Assembly: GCF_028285745.1 (NCBI RefSeq) | Contig: NZ_JANQOP010000322.1 | Span: forward strand, 1-42,473 | Source: Acaryochloris sp. IP29b_bin.137 | Lineage (GTDB): Bacteria > Cyanobacteriota > Cyanobacteriia > Thermosynechococcales > Thermosynechococcaceae | Direction of reading: 5' to 3' | Length of the DNA stretch: 42,473 nt | Notes under the pieces: model-generated | What the model was told of the DNA's origin: nothing | Seen by the model: the letters and a program-made list of their open reading frames with translations, nothing else | Database searches by the model: none | Translations under genes and position numbers: made by a program | Shown: positions 26,923-36,825 of the stretch, one piece after another | How positions within the stretch are numbered: the first letter of the stretch is position 1 | Layout: every line of letters begins with the position of its first letter

Positions 26923-28755
26923 TTAGCCGCCTGAGCGAGCCCCTTTAGATTTTGCCTTTAATTCAGCCGGATGAGTGGGGGGAATCCCCTCAACGCTAAT
27001 CAAAGTTTCCAACACCGACTTGACAACCGGAGCTGCAACCGTCGAGCCGTAAGCATTGCCCCCTTGCGGTTCATCCACTACGGCCAACACCACATATTTT
27101 GGCGACTCTAAGGGAAACGAGGCGACGAAGCTAGTAATCCGGGCATTGGTATAGGTCCCTCGGTTCGCTTTTTGAGCTGTCCCGGTTTTACCGCCTAAAC
27201 GGTAGCCTGGAATTCTTGCTGATTTACCGGTCCCGTTTTGAACCACACTCCCCATCATGGTTTGCACCTGAGCGGCGGTATCTTCCGAAAAGATCTGGCG
27301 GGGTTGAATCAAATTTAAACCCTTAGTTTTCTTTCCTAAAGGGTTATATAAACCATCCACCACGTGTGGGGTCACTAGCTTCCCTCCATTTGCGATCGCA
27401 GCATGTAACTGCGCCATTTGCAGCGGTGTGACGGAAAATCCCTGACCAAAGGCCGCTGTCGCTGCTTCAATGGGATAGTCTAAAAACTGCTGTTTATTTT
27501 TAAATTGGCCCGGCGTCTCAAAGGGCAGATCGGTTCCGGTCATCTGGCCGATGCCAATCTTCTTCAGGAAATTGTAGTAGGCCAGTCGCTCCATGCGCTG
27601 CATAATATGGACCATGCCGACATTGCTGGAATACTCCAGAATGCCCGTGACGGAGAGGTTCCCATGGCCGGAGTTATCGGCATTGTTAATGGGCCATCCG
27701 CCAACGGTAATTTGGCCTCCGTCGTGAAAGACACTATCGGCTTTGATGGCGTTGGATTCGAGTGCGATCGCAACATTGATGGGTTTAAAGGTGGAACCGG
27801 GCTCATACAGATCAGATACGGCCCAATTTTTAAATAGTGCTTGATTCGCCTCAAAATAACGTTGTGGATTAAAGGAGGGTTCCGACGCCAGAGCCTTGAG
27901 AGAGCCATCCTCAACATCCATAACAATCACAGTCCCCCGTTTCGCTCGGAACTTCGCCATGGCTTTATGCAGTGCCTGCCGGGCGGAACGCTGGAGTCGG
28001 GTGTCCAGGGTTAACCTTAAGGTTAAGTCATTGGCATTGAGCGGTTCTAGGGGAAATTGATCGGGTAACCAGTCTCCCTGCCCATCTCGGGTTGCCAATA
28101 GGGGCGGAGGGGCTCCTCTCAACAGGGTTTGTTGACTGTATTCGATACCCGATTGTCCCTTGTTCTCAACATTGACATAACCCACTAACCCTGCCGTCAG
28201 TTCTGATTGTGGATAAATTCGCTGCCATTCTTGAGTAATTTCCAGCCCATCGATCGGACGATCGTTGATCCGCAGCTTTTTGATCTGTTCCGCTTTTTTT
28301 TCCGAGATCCGATAGCCAATAGGGATACCGCTTTCCCCAGATTGCAGAAGTTTAATCAGATCGGCCTCAGTTTGGTCGACGACGGGGGCCAAGGCTTGAG
28401 CAATCTGATGATCAGAATTTTGATCTGATTTGAATTGTATGGGATGGGCATATAACCGAAAGACCGGCTCATCCTTCGCTAAAAGGTTGCCCTGACTATC
28501 CACAATCGGATAGCGATACATGCGTTCTGGAAGCGTTTCTAATTGCTGATTCCGGGCTTTTTTCTGGAAATAAGGGGCCGCACCCACCTGCAAATAGATT
28601 AAACGGGCCGATAATCCAAGAATGCCACCCAACAGCAATAACCACACCAGAAACAAGCGGAGTCTCTGGTTCTGCACCCGATGGGGCTGTTTCTGTTGGA
28701 TCCGGGCTTTGATCGTTGCCCGACGGTCTTGTAAGGGGGGAGAGGGAGTGGGCAT
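26923..28755 (-). CDS. ftsI: Peptidoglycan transpeptidase FtsI (PBP3-like)
   Basis: Division-specific class B penicillin-binding protein that cross-links septal peptidoglycan in the periplasm. It has 610 residues: a cytoplasmic basic tail, one membrane helix (RLFLVWLLLLGGILGLSARLI, 33-53), a dimerisation-type domain, and the transpeptidase domain with Ser321-Thr-Phe-Lys324 (EPGSTFKPINV), Ser376-Ser377-Asn378 (EYSSN) and Lys523-Thr-Gly-Thr526. It follows the FtsL-position gene by 21 bases and rsmH further upstream, the usual division-and-wall order. No MurE or PASTA domain is attached. Confidence 0.95.
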   Translation of the reverse strand: MPTPSPPLQDRRATIKARIQQKQPHRVQNQRLRLFLVWLLLLGGILGLSARLIYLQVGAAPYFQKKARNQQLETLPERMYRYPIVDSQGNLLAKDEPVFRLYAHPIQFKSDQNSDHQIAQALAPVVDQTEADLIKLLQSGESGIPIGYRISEKKAEQIKKLRINDRPIDGLEITQEWQRIYPQSELTAGLVGYVNVENKGQSGIEYSQQTLLRGAPPPLLATRDGQGDWLPDQFPLEPLNANDLTLRLTLDTRLQRSARQALHKAMAKFRAKRGTVIVMDVEDGSLKALASEPSFNPQRYFEANQALFKNWAVSDLYEPGSTFKPINVAIALESNAIKADSVFHDGGQITVGGWPINNADNSGHGNLSVTGILEYSSNVGMVHIMQRMERLAYYNFLKKIGIGQMTGTDLPFETPGQFKNKQQFLDYPIEAATAAFGQGFSVTPLQMAQLHAAIANGGKLVTPHVVDGLYNPLGKKTKGLNLIQPRQIFSEDTAAQVQTMMGSVVQNGTGKSARIPGYRLGGKTGTAQKANRGTYTNARITSFVASFPLESPKYVVLAVVDEPQGGNAYGSTVAAPVVKSVLETLISVEGIPPTHPAELKAKSKGARSGG

Positions 28756-28776
28756 AAACTTGCAAAGCAGTTGAAC

Positions 28777-29271
28777 TTAGTAGCCAATCGGAGCAACATC
28801 AATATGGGTAATTTCGGCACGCTGGGGCGGGGTAGGCTGGGGTGGACGAGCGGGGGCTGGCTTTAAAAACACTGTGGTTTTGGAACTTTTAGGGACAAAA
28901 CCCGCGGGGTTGCGCTCTAAATTTTCTGAAATTTGGTGTTTACGTTCTTCGTTGCGAGTCACCCAGGTCCGCTGATCGCGCTGCAGCTGCTCTAATTGCG
29001 TATACTGGTCTCCCCAGGATTGCTGCGTATTGACGCGCCAAGCATAGAGGGGCAGAATTCCTAAAACGGAAACCATCAGAATAGGCGTTGATAGTTTGCG
29101 ACAGGCCATCAGGAAGATTAGCCAGTTGGGAAATTGTGGCGAGCGGGTATCGATCAGCTCTAGCGGTCGCTCTCGATCCGGCAGCTTCCGAGCCGTTCTC
29201 CTAATCTGCGATCGGGCTGCAGCCTTTTTCGGTCGAACGGGGACAACTTTGGATCGGCTAGCAACGGCCAT
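28777..29271 (-). CDS. Bitopic membrane protein in the FtsL position
   Basis: About 164 residues: a basic cytoplasmic head (KVVPVRPKKAAARSQIRRTARK), a single membrane helix (TPILMVSVLGILPLYAW), a coiled-coil-like stretch with regular Gln, Leu and Arg (QYTQLEQLQRDQRTWVTRNEER), and a proline-rich tail (PAPARPPQPTPPQ). This topology, and the location between rsmH and ftsI, are those of the divisome protein FtsL, though sequence similarity to classical FtsL is weak. The frame opens at a TTG (29334), but the ATG at 29271 has GAGGAG upstream and is chosen. It probably forms the FtsQLB-type regulator with a cyanobacterial partner. Confidence 0.6.
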   Translation of the reverse strand: MAVASRSKVVPVRPKKAAARSQIRRTARKLPDRERPLELIDTRSPQFPNWLIFLMACRKLSTPILMVSVLGILPLYAWRVNTQQSWGDQYTQLEQLQRDQRTWVTRNEERKHQISENLERNPAGFVPKSSKTTVFLKPAPARPPQPTPPQRAEITHIDVAPIGY

Positions 29272-29351
29272 ACTTAACTCCTCAAACCCAGAAAAATCGC
29301 TGGTAGTGGGTGTGGAAACTGCGATATGTAGCAAATTTCAGTGGTTGCCAC

Positions 29352-29368
29352 ATGCATTATAAATGCAT
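29352..29368 (-). promoter_or_regulatory. Dyad around a -10 box upstream of the FtsL-position gene
   Basis: ATGCATT (29352-29358) and AATGCAT (29362-29368) are perfect inverted arms around ATA. On the minus strand they contain TATAAT (29361-29356), a good -10 element. It lies about 80 bases before the start at 29271, so it may be the promoter of this gene and ftsI, with an operator overlapping the -10. No good -35 was seen. Confidence 0.4.
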
Positions 29369-29502
29369 AAATTCACAAAAGTTTCCAGAATACTTATCTT
29401 TTGTTCATAGTTTGGCGAAATAATGACATCCACACGGTGCAGCTTTCAGAAATTATTCTTTCCCTAAGATTTATGATTCTCCCCACGCATTCGCTGTCCA
29501 TG

Positions 29503-29518
29503 TGACCCGTTTGGGTCA
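29503..29518 (-). other. Hairpin overlapping the rsmH stop codon
   Basis: TGACCC (29503-29508) and GGGTCA (29513-29518) form a perfect 6-bp stem with a GTTT loop, and the right arm contains the rsmH stop. There is no T run on the minus strand, so it is not an ordinary terminator. It may stabilise the end of the rsmH message or be chance. Confidence 0.35.
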
Positions 29519-30403
29519 TGACTGCTTTGATGGATCGACTCGTTCGGCAATTCGTAATTTAGCCGAGCGAGATCGACTATTTTCGGCTTTCTCTGGGTCC
29601 GATGCGACAATGGGCTTTTTAGTCATCACCTGTAGGAGCGGATTTTGGCGAAAGTAAACTTTAACCATTCGATCTTCCAGGCTATGGAAACTAATAATGC
29701 CGATTCTTCCGCCCGGTTTGAGCCAGGCGGGAGCAGCATCTATAAATTGTTCTAAGGCCTGCAATTCTTGATTGACGGCAATGCGCAGGGCTTGAAATAC
29801 GCGAGTGGCAGGGTGAATACGACGGCGGTGACGCCCCTTCGGAGGAGGGAAGGACGATGCCACGATTTGAGCGAGGGCTGTTGTCGTTGTAATGGGCCGC
29901 TTAGAGACGATTTTGCGGGCAATTCGACGAGAAAAACGCTCCTCTCCATAATGGTAGAAGATATCCGCTAAGTCTCGTTCTGAATAAGTATTGATGATAT
30001 CCGCAGCGGTTAAGGCCTGCCCTTGATCCATACGCATATCTAAATCGGCTTCATGGCGGAAACTAAAGCCGCGTTCGGGTCGGTCCAATTGGGCTGAACT
30101 AACGCCTAAATCAGCAATGATGCCATCAAAGCGGAGGGCTCCAGGTTGATAGGTGGAAAAATTTCCCTGCCAATACTGGATGCGATCGCAATAGGCTGCC
30201 AAACGCGCCTGAGCGGCCTGTAAGGCCGAGATATCTTGATCCAGGGCCACCACCTTAGTCTGGGCAAACTGTTCTAAAATCAGCGCACTATGGCCGCCAC
30301 CTCCAACCGTGGCATCCAAATAGAAGCCTTGCTCTTTCAAACACAGCCCCTCTAGCAGTTCCTGGCTAAGAACTGGAACATGATAAACCTCCGGCTGTGC
30401 CAT
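29516..30403 (-). CDS. rsmH: 16S rRNA (cytosine-1402 N4)-methyltransferase RsmH
   Basis: The old MraW protein, 295 residues, methylates C1402 of 16S rRNA in the ribosome decoding centre using SAM. Seen are [13 protein letters not shown] at the start, the SAM site [40 protein letters not shown], and the C-terminal [20 protein letters not shown], all signatures of the family. It is the first gene of the division block and lies 31 bases after polA. The usual mraZ is not adjacent. Confidence 0.97.
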   Translation of the reverse strand: MAQPEVYHVPVLSQELLEGLCLKEQGFYLDATVGGGGHSALILEQFAQTKVVALDQDISALQAAQARLAAYCDRIQYWQGNFSTYQPGALRFDGIIADLGVSSAQLDRPERGFSFRHEADLDMRMDQGQALTAADIINTYSERDLADIFYHYGEERFSRRIARKIVSKRPITTTTALAQIVASSFPPPKGRHRRRIHPATRVFQALRIAVNQELQALEQFIDAAPAWLKPGGRIGIISFHSLEDRMVKVYFRQNPLLQVMTKKPIVASDPEKAENSRSRSAKLRIAERVDPSKQS

Positions 30404-30434
30404 CTTTGTTACTCCAGATCGGGGGGGCGATGGG

Positions 30435-33398
30435 CTATTTCGCTTCCATCCAATTCACCCCTGTATGCACATCAGCGACGAGGGGGATGCTGAGGGGAAT
30501 CGCCATTTCCATGGTGGATTTGATTTGCGATCGCACTTCTTCCACTTCCTTGGGTGGCACTTCTAGAACCAATTCATCATGCACTTGCATTAGTAGTCTA
30601 CTCTCATAGGGTTCCAACGCTGCTTGTAGTTGCACCATGGCAATCTTGATCAAATCTGCACTAGAGCCCTGGATCGGTGCATTGGCAGCCGCGCGCAGCA
30701 AGCCCCGATCATAACTACTCATCTTCAGTTCACTCATGTCTACATCGGCCAGATCTTCAACGGCCTGGCCACGATACTTTTTCAGACTGCGGCTATCGAA
30801 CTCAAAATAGCGGCGCCGCCCTAAAATTGTTTCCACATAGCCTTGGCAAATGGCCTCCCGCTCCATGCGTTGCAAGTAAGCAAACACTTCGGGGTAGCGA
30901 TCGTAGAAGCGTTGGATAAAGTCTTTGGCTTCGCTATATTTGACTCCAGCTTCCCGAGCAAATCGATGGGGCCCCATGCCATAAATCACCCCAAAGTTAA
31001 TAATCTTGGCCAGTCGTCGCTCTTCTGCTGAAATATCTTCCTTTTCTAACAGCAGATTAGCCGTTAACGTGTGGACATCGCGGCCATTACGATAGGCTTC
31101 CAACAGACGCGGCTCCTGGCTCAAATGGGCTAAGATGCGCAGCTCAATTTGGGAGTAATCGGCTGCCACTAGCAACCAGTCTGATTTCGGTACAAAAGCG
31201 GCTCGAATCTGACGACTAAAGTCCGTGCGAATCGGAATATTCTGCAAGTTGGGATTAGAGGAAGAGAGCCGACCTGTCGCCGTGACCGTTTGGTTAAAGT
31301 CTGTATGGACTCGCTGGGTATCTTCCCGCACTAGATTGGGCAAAGCGTCCACGTAAGTCGACTTCAGTTTTGCCAAGGTCCGGTACTCTAAGAGCACATC
31401 GATAATCGGATGGTCCCCCTGTAATTTTTCCAAGGTGGCTGCATCGGTGGAATAGCCCAGCTTGGTCTTACGAGATTTTTTGACATCTAGTTCTAAGCGG
31501 CCAAATAAGATTTCACTCAGTTGTTTCGGTGATCCCAGATTAAAGATTTCGCCAGCTAGCTCGTAGGCTCCCGCTTCTAATCGCTTGAGATCGGTATCCA
31601 ACTGCGTGGATAGGGTTTGCAAATACCCTTGGTCAATCCGTACCCCTGTGGTTTCCATGTCTGCTAACACGGCTTCTAACGGCAGTTCAACTTCCAGCAA
31701 GAGGGCGAGGAGGGCAGGCGCTTGAGACAGCTCTGTTTTCAGCTTGTCATGGAGCTGTTGGGTCGTGAACACATCGAGCCCACAATATTCTGCCACCTGA
31801 GTCACGGGTAAATCGGCAATGGTTTGTCCCTTTTGCACCAGATCCTTAAAGCTTTTGGCCGTGACTTGGAGGTAATGGCGAGAGAGATCGGTGAGATTAT
31901 GGCTCTGTTCTGGATTGAGAACATAGCTGGCCAGCATCGTGTCAAACACAACCCCCCGGAGTTGAATGCCTTGAAACTGGAAGACAAGCCGATCAAATTT
32001 GGCGTTTTGCAGCACCTTGGGGTGGTCATCGCTTTCTAAGATGGGGCGTAAGCCATCTAGGGCTGTGGCTAAATCCAGGTTCGCTCCCTCTTTGTGCCCC
32101 AGCGGAATATAGGCAATCGCTTGCTCATCGTTTTGCCAGCAGCAGCCAATCCCGACAAGATGGGCATCTCGCGGCGACAGACTGTCCGTTTCGGTGTCCC
32201 AGGCAACGGGATGGTCAGGATCGGTATGGGTGCGCAAGCGCTTCACTAAATCTGCCAGCTTGGCAGGCGTATCGATAATTTCTGGGGTTAGGCTAGGGGG
32301 CGGAGTCGCTTGTGCGGCTTCCGTATCTTCGGCACTGAAAAACCAGGTGTCGCTATCTTCCGCTTCAGAAGTGTTGGATGGGCTGGCAGAGGCGGAGGCG
32401 GGGGCTGAAATCGCTGCTCCCCCAAACTGCTTTTGCAGTTGGTTGATCTGACGGAGAAAGGACTGAAATTCTAGCTTTTCTAGAACGGGCGCAACCTTTT
32501 CAGCCGTAAAGCCTTTCAGGGCAAAATCCTGGACGGCCACTTTTAACGGCAAATCTAATACAATGCGGGCCATAAACTGGGAATGATAGGCTGCCTCTTT
32601 ACCCGTGATCAGTTTTTTCTGGACCGCCCCTTTGATTTGATCAATAGAGTCATAGATCTGGTCTAGGGTGCCAAACTCCGCTAGCAGCTTTACGGCTGTT
32701 TTGTCGCCAATGCCTTTGACACCGGGAATATTGTCAGAGGAATCCCCACAGAGGGCTTTGTAATCAACGATTTGCTCAACGGTGACCCCCATTTTGTCTT
32801 GCACTTCTTCAGGGCCAAAGGAGCGGGGTGGGGCACCACTACGAGAGGCAGAACTATAAATACTGCTCATATAGAGGATGCGGACGCGATCCTCCGGTTG
32901 GGCCAGTTGAAATAGATCGCGATCGCCACTCAGGATCTTGACCTGAAATCCCTGCTCACTGGCTTGATATGCTAAGGTCCCCAACACATCATCGGCTTCA
33001 TATCCGGGTTCAACGACAATGGGCAAATCCATGGCCGTTAATAGCTCTTGCAAATTCTCCAGATCGGGGATGAAATCTTCCGGAGTTTCGGCCCGATTCG
33101 CTTTGTAGGTTTCATCGGCTTTATGCCGAAAGGTTGGCCCCCCTAGGTCAAAGGCTATCGCTAAGTAATGAGGTTGCTCTGTCTTCAGTAAATCCAACAA
33201 ATTCTTGAGAAACCCATAACAGACACTGGTGGGTATCCCAGTAGAGGTGCGCAATCCGCCCTCTCGACCTTTGGCAAAGGCATAGTAAGCCCGAAAGGCC
33301 AGGGAATGGCCATCCACTAAAACTAAGGTGGGTTTAGCGTCAGGACTGGCAGCAGACGGCGCTGCTGAAGGGGTTTGTGAGGTGGAAGTGGGAGTCAT
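30435..33398 (-). CDS. polA: DNA polymerase I with proofreading domain
   Basis: 987 residues with all three domains. The N-terminal 5'-3' exonuclease ([15 protein letters not shown], residues 26-40, then [37 protein letters not shown]) removes RNA primers. The 3'-5' exonuclease has Exo I DTETDSL, Exo [12 protein letters not shown] and Exo III YCGLDV, so proofreading should be active. The polymerase has [15 protein letters not shown] (motif A), [14 protein letters not shown] (motif B) and [11 protein letters not shown] (motif C). A low-complexity Ala/Ser/Pro linker (about 330-360) joins exo domains. The first 20 residues are a poorly conserved Ser/Ala-rich head. Confidence 0.98.
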   Translation of the reverse strand: MTPTSTSQTPSAAPSAASPDAKPTLVLVDGHSLAFRAYYAFAKGREGGLRTSTGIPTSVCYGFLKNLLDLLKTEQPHYLAIAFDLGGPTFRHKADETYKANRAETPEDFIPDLENLQELLTAMDLPIVVEPGYEADDVLGTLAYQASEQGFQVKILSGDRDLFQLAQPEDRVRILYMSSIYSSASRSGAPPRSFGPEEVQDKMGVTVEQIVDYKALCGDSSDNIPGVKGIGDKTAVKLLAEFGTLDQIYDSIDQIKGAVQKKLITGKEAAYHSQFMARIVLDLPLKVAVQDFALKGFTAEKVAPVLEKLEFQSFLRQINQLQKQFGGAAISAPASASASPSNTSEAEDSDTWFFSAEDTEAAQATPPPSLTPEIIDTPAKLADLVKRLRTHTDPDHPVAWDTETDSLSPRDAHLVGIGCCWQNDEQAIAYIPLGHKEGANLDLATALDGLRPILESDDHPKVLQNAKFDRLVFQFQGIQLRGVVFDTMLASYVLNPEQSHNLTDLSRHYLQVTAKSFKDLVQKGQTIADLPVTQVAEYCGLDVFTTQQLHDKLKTELSQAPALLALLLEVELPLEAVLADMETTGVRIDQGYLQTLSTQLDTDLKRLEAGAYELAGEIFNLGSPKQLSEILFGRLELDVKKSRKTKLGYSTDAATLEKLQGDHPIIDVLLEYRTLAKLKSTYVDALPNLVREDTQRVHTDFNQTVTATGRLSSSNPNLQNIPIRTDFSRQIRAAFVPKSDWLLVAADYSQIELRILAHLSQEPRLLEAYRNGRDVHTLTANLLLEKEDISAEERRLAKIINFGVIYGMGPHRFAREAGVKYSEAKDFIQRFYDRYPEVFAYLQRMEREAICQGYVETILGRRRYFEFDSRSLKKYRGQAVEDLADVDMSELKMSSYDRGLLRAAANAPIQGSSADLIKIAMVQLQAALEPYESRLLMQVHDELVLEVPPKEVEEVRSQIKSTMEMAIPLSIPLVADVHTGVNWMEAK

Positions 33399-33528
33399 GC
33401 CCCTATTGTACGGATTTACAAGGCATTATCCGTGGGACACCGATCATTTTCATGATGGTGATTCACAGACCCTAAAGCGTCGCAGATCAACTCTCCTCTG
33501 AGGTGCCGCTAGCAGCGATTCCACTTAT

Positions 33529-36500
33529 TTAAGCAATGGGCTTGTTGGGTGTGAGCTGTAAATATAGTCCTGGCACCACAAGTAAGGCAATCAAAGTGGC
33601 GGCGATTAAGCCAAAGATAATGGCCATACAGAGCGGAAACCATTCGGCCTCACTGAAGGCCAAGGGGATTAACCCAATCACGGTTGTAATGGAAGTGGTC
33701 AAAATGGGGCGCAGACGATCGCTTGCTCCCAAGGCGGCAGCTTGACGAACGCTTTGGCCCTGTTTGCGTCGCTCATTCATGGTTTCCACCATCACGATCG
33801 CATCATTGACTACAATCCCTGTTAGCGAAATCACACCAATGGCGGCCGGAAACGAAAAGGGCAAATTTAGCATGTAAAAACCAATAAAGGTTCCGGTTAA
33901 GGCAAAGGGAATGGTGAGGATAATGATCAGGGGCTGGGTATACGACCCAAATTGCAGAACTAAAACGGCAAAGACTAAGAAGACGGCAACCACTAACATC
34001 TGACCAGCCGAACCAAAGGTTTCTCCACTCGTTTCAGCATCACCCCCAAAACTATAGGTATAGCCCTGGGGCCAAGTATTTTGCATCTTCTGGAGTTGAG
34101 GGGTGAGCTTAGCTAAAATATCCGCATCGTACACCCCAATGCCTGGGATGTTTTTGGCCAAAACGGTTACCGTACGTTGACTTTTCTTGTGGGTGATTGA
34201 AAGCGGGACTGCCCCAGGTGCAGGTTCTAAAACGGCTTCAGCCGGAATGGTGGTTCCGTTGGACGTCACAAACCGAATCGTTTGAAATTCATCTTGGCGG
34301 GAAGGGCCACCGACTTCGCCCTGGCGAGAGGGCCAGAGCGTACTGAGATGGATTTCTAAATCTTCTTCGCCACTGCCAATGGGAAAGTCGCCAATATCGT
34401 TGTCAATCATCAAATAGCGACCTTGAGCTGCCAATTCATCTTGGCTGAGACCATAAAAATCGAGGGCTTCTCGTTTTGGAATCAGCTTGTAGTCCTCTCG
34501 CAAATTACCCAAGTCATCCCGGACATCCATAGTGCCGGGAATCTCGCGCAGGACCTGTTGGACCTGCACCGATATTTCCCGCAAGACCTGCATATCTTCG
34601 CCACTAATCGCCACTTGAATCGGATCTTCACCGCCCCCTGCCCGCTCATACTGTACGGCCAGGGTAGCGCCTGGATAGTTGCGGAGAATTTCAGTTTGGA
34701 GTTGAGATCGCAACTCCTGCGCATATTCAAAGGACGGACGTTGCCGTTGCTCAGACTCGACAAAGATAACGGAGAAGCCGACAAAATAGTCAGCATTGCC
34801 AGGCTTCAGTTCCCCCGAAGAGACTAAACTGCTCCGTTTTCCCACCAATTTGACCACACTCTTGAAGACAGGTTGCCCATCGTCATCGCGATAGGCCAAC
34901 AGCAGATCCCCCATTTGATCGGCCACGGCTTGGGACCGCTCTAAGGTTGTACTGGGGGCTAGCTCTACATTGATACTGAGTTTGGTGCCATCACTTTGAG
35001 GGAACAGGTTCGATGGCAACGCGGTAAACAGGACACAGGCAAAGACGAATAGGCCAACTGCTCCCAGGGACCAGAACCGAGCCACCGTTTTGTTGGGAAC
35101 GGTCATTTTTAAGCTCCAGTCTGAAAAGCGAGCAGAAGCCACTTCGGTGACGCGATCAATAAACGTTTTATTGGCTCCCCCTTTGACATTCCCCAGCAGG
35201 AACTTGGACAGGGGAATAATGACCAGCAGGGAGAGAAAATAGCTGATCACCAAACAAGTGATAGCGCTAATGGGAATCAAGCGAATAAACTTGCCCATGG
35301 TGCCCGAGATGGCCATCAGCGGGGCTAACGCCAAGATGGTGGTGAGCTGTCCAGCAAAGGCAGGTCCCGCGTAAGCTTTAACAGTCCGCAAGGCAGATTC
35401 TGCAAATCCTAACCCTTCCACAAAAATGCCGTCGTGCATCCCTTCCAACATCAAGATAAAGACATCCACCAGCAGCCCCAGGGCTAGAATCATGCCAATC
35501 AAGACCATGGAGTTGAGGGTTTGCCCCCCCAACCAAAGGAAGAAAATCGCCGCAATAAAGGTGAGGGGAATGGCTAATCCAGCAATCAGGGCTTCGCGCC
35601 AGGTCAAGGCCACTAGCAGAATAATAAAGACGAAAAAAGACGCCTGACCGACGTTACTCAGCAGATTAGCAAGTTCATCATTGATGGTGATGGCATCGTT
35701 GTTCAGAATCCGATACTCCATCCCCTCAGGCCAAATTTTCGGATTCTGGCTAGCCTCTTCTAAGGTTTGGAGGGCGTCGGTAATCACCTGAATGGTGTCA
35801 CTGCCAGCCACCTTGATGATGTCTAAGGTGATCGTGGATTGAAAAGGCTGATTTTCCCAACTCAGGAATGCTCGGTTGGTTTCCCGTTCTAAATCTCGCC
35901 GGACATCCGCCACTTCTTCCAAGCGGACAATCCGATTGTCTGTGAGTCGAGCCACAGGGAGGGATTTGAGATCATTGATACTGCGAAATCGACCAAACAG
36001 TCGGACCTGAGCCCCAATCGCATCATCACGAACGCGGTCCCAAGAGGCATCTTGGTTGCCGCCTTGAATGGCGTTTCTGACTTGGGTGGAGGAAATCCCC
36101 AGGCTGGTGAGACGACTGGGAATCATCTGGACATGGATGACTTCATCCCGATTGCCGGATAGATTGACTTCGCGCAGATTTTTAACCGATTCCAGAATAT
36201 CTTTGAGATCTTCAGCGGTTTGACTGAGGGTGGCGGCATCTAAGTTGAGCCCAAACAAACCCACGGTCAAGATGGGGGCATCCTGCTGGGAGACCTGAAC
36301 AAAATCAGGCTTTTCACGCCCTTCCGATTCTGCAGGCAGTTCTGGTTCGGCATCGTCAACCTTCCCCCGCAACTCCTGAATGGATGCCGCGACAGGCGCT
36401 TCCGCTCGAAACTCCACATCAATAATCGAATAGGAATTGAAGGTTGCGCTTCTCACATCCTTCAACCCTTGGAGGGATTTAATTTCCTTCTCCAACTTGT

Positions 36501-36771
36501 CCGTCACCCGGTTTTCAATCGTTTCGGCATCGGTGCCGGGCCAGGCCGTGGTGATATTGGCGCGAGCGATTTTGATGTCCGGGTCAGATTCTTTGACCAT
36601 GGAGACGTACCCCATCAGTCCACCCATCACCAATAGAAAGCACAGCAGAATTCCAAAGACTTGACGAGTAAAGAAAAACTGAGCCAGAGGCGAAGCCTCC
36701 TCTAGCTCGGAATCTCCATGCACTGGTTCATCCAGGACTTCCAGGGTAGTGGGTCGATCCTCTGTTTGCAT
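33529..36771 (-). CDS. RND-family efflux permease
   Basis: A 1080-residue proton-driven pump of the inner membrane with the usual twelve helices and two large periplasmic loops. The first helix is at about 37-57 (QVFGILLCFLLVMGGLMGYV). It resembles AcrB/HAE-type and related permeases. In the fourth helix, AcrB has an Asp-Asp pair for proton relay; here the sequence is GLLVDVFILMLEG, with Asp436 followed by Val437. The tenth helix has GIVVNDAIVMVE with Asn989-Asp990. The proton path therefore differs from AcrB. It lies 54 bases after its adaptor gene, forming an operon; no TolC-type outer membrane gene is in the window. Substrate unknown. Confidence 0.93.
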   Translation of the reverse strand: MQTEDRPTTLEVLDEPVHGDSELEEASPLAQFFFTRQVFGILLCFLLVMGGLMGYVSMVKESDPDIKIARANITTAWPGTDAETIENRVTDKLEKEIKSLQGLKDVRSATFNSYSIIDVEFRAEAPVAASIQELRGKVDDAEPELPAESEGREKPDFVQVSQQDAPILTVGLFGLNLDAATLSQTAEDLKDILESVKNLREVNLSGNRDEVIHVQMIPSRLTSLGISSTQVRNAIQGGNQDASWDRVRDDAIGAQVRLFGRFRSINDLKSLPVARLTDNRIVRLEEVADVRRDLERETNRAFLSWENQPFQSTITLDIIKVAGSDTIQVITDALQTLEEASQNPKIWPEGMEYRILNNDAITINDELANLLSNVGQASFFVFIILLVALTWREALIAGLAIPLTFIAAIFFLWLGGQTLNSMVLIGMILALGLLVDVFILMLEGMHDGIFVEGLGFAESALRTVKAYAGPAFAGQLTTILALAPLMAISGTMGKFIRLIPISAITCLVISYFLSLLVIIPLSKFLLGNVKGGANKTFIDRVTEVASARFSDWSLKMTVPNKTVARFWSLGAVGLFVFACVLFTALPSNLFPQSDGTKLSINVELAPSTTLERSQAVADQMGDLLLAYRDDDGQPVFKSVVKLVGKRSSLVSSGELKPGNADYFVGFSVIFVESEQRQRPSFEYAQELRSQLQTEILRNYPGATLAVQYERAGGGEDPIQVAISGEDMQVLREISVQVQQVLREIPGTMDVRDDLGNLREDYKLIPKREALDFYGLSQDELAAQGRYLMIDNDIGDFPIGSGEEDLEIHLSTLWPSRQGEVGGPSRQDEFQTIRFVTSNGTTIPAEAVLEPAPGAVPLSITHKKSQRTVTVLAKNIPGIGVYDADILAKLTPQLQKMQNTWPQGYTYSFGGDAETSGETFGSAGQMLVVAVFLVFAVLVLQFGSYTQPLIIILTIPFALTGTFIGFYMLNLPFSFPAAIGVISLTGIVVNDAIVMVETMNERRKQGQSVRQAAALGASDRLRPILTTSITTVIGLIPLAFSEAEWFPLCMAIIFGLIAATLIALLVVPGLYLQLTPNKPIA

Positions 36772-36825
36772 GGGGGCTATCCTTGCACTGTCTCGTTATC
36801 ATTCCATTTGCCAACGTCAACAGAC

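Noticed and set aside
29503..29518. Rho-independent terminator after rsmH
   Set aside because: The stem is short and overlaps the stop codon, and no T run follows on the minus strand.
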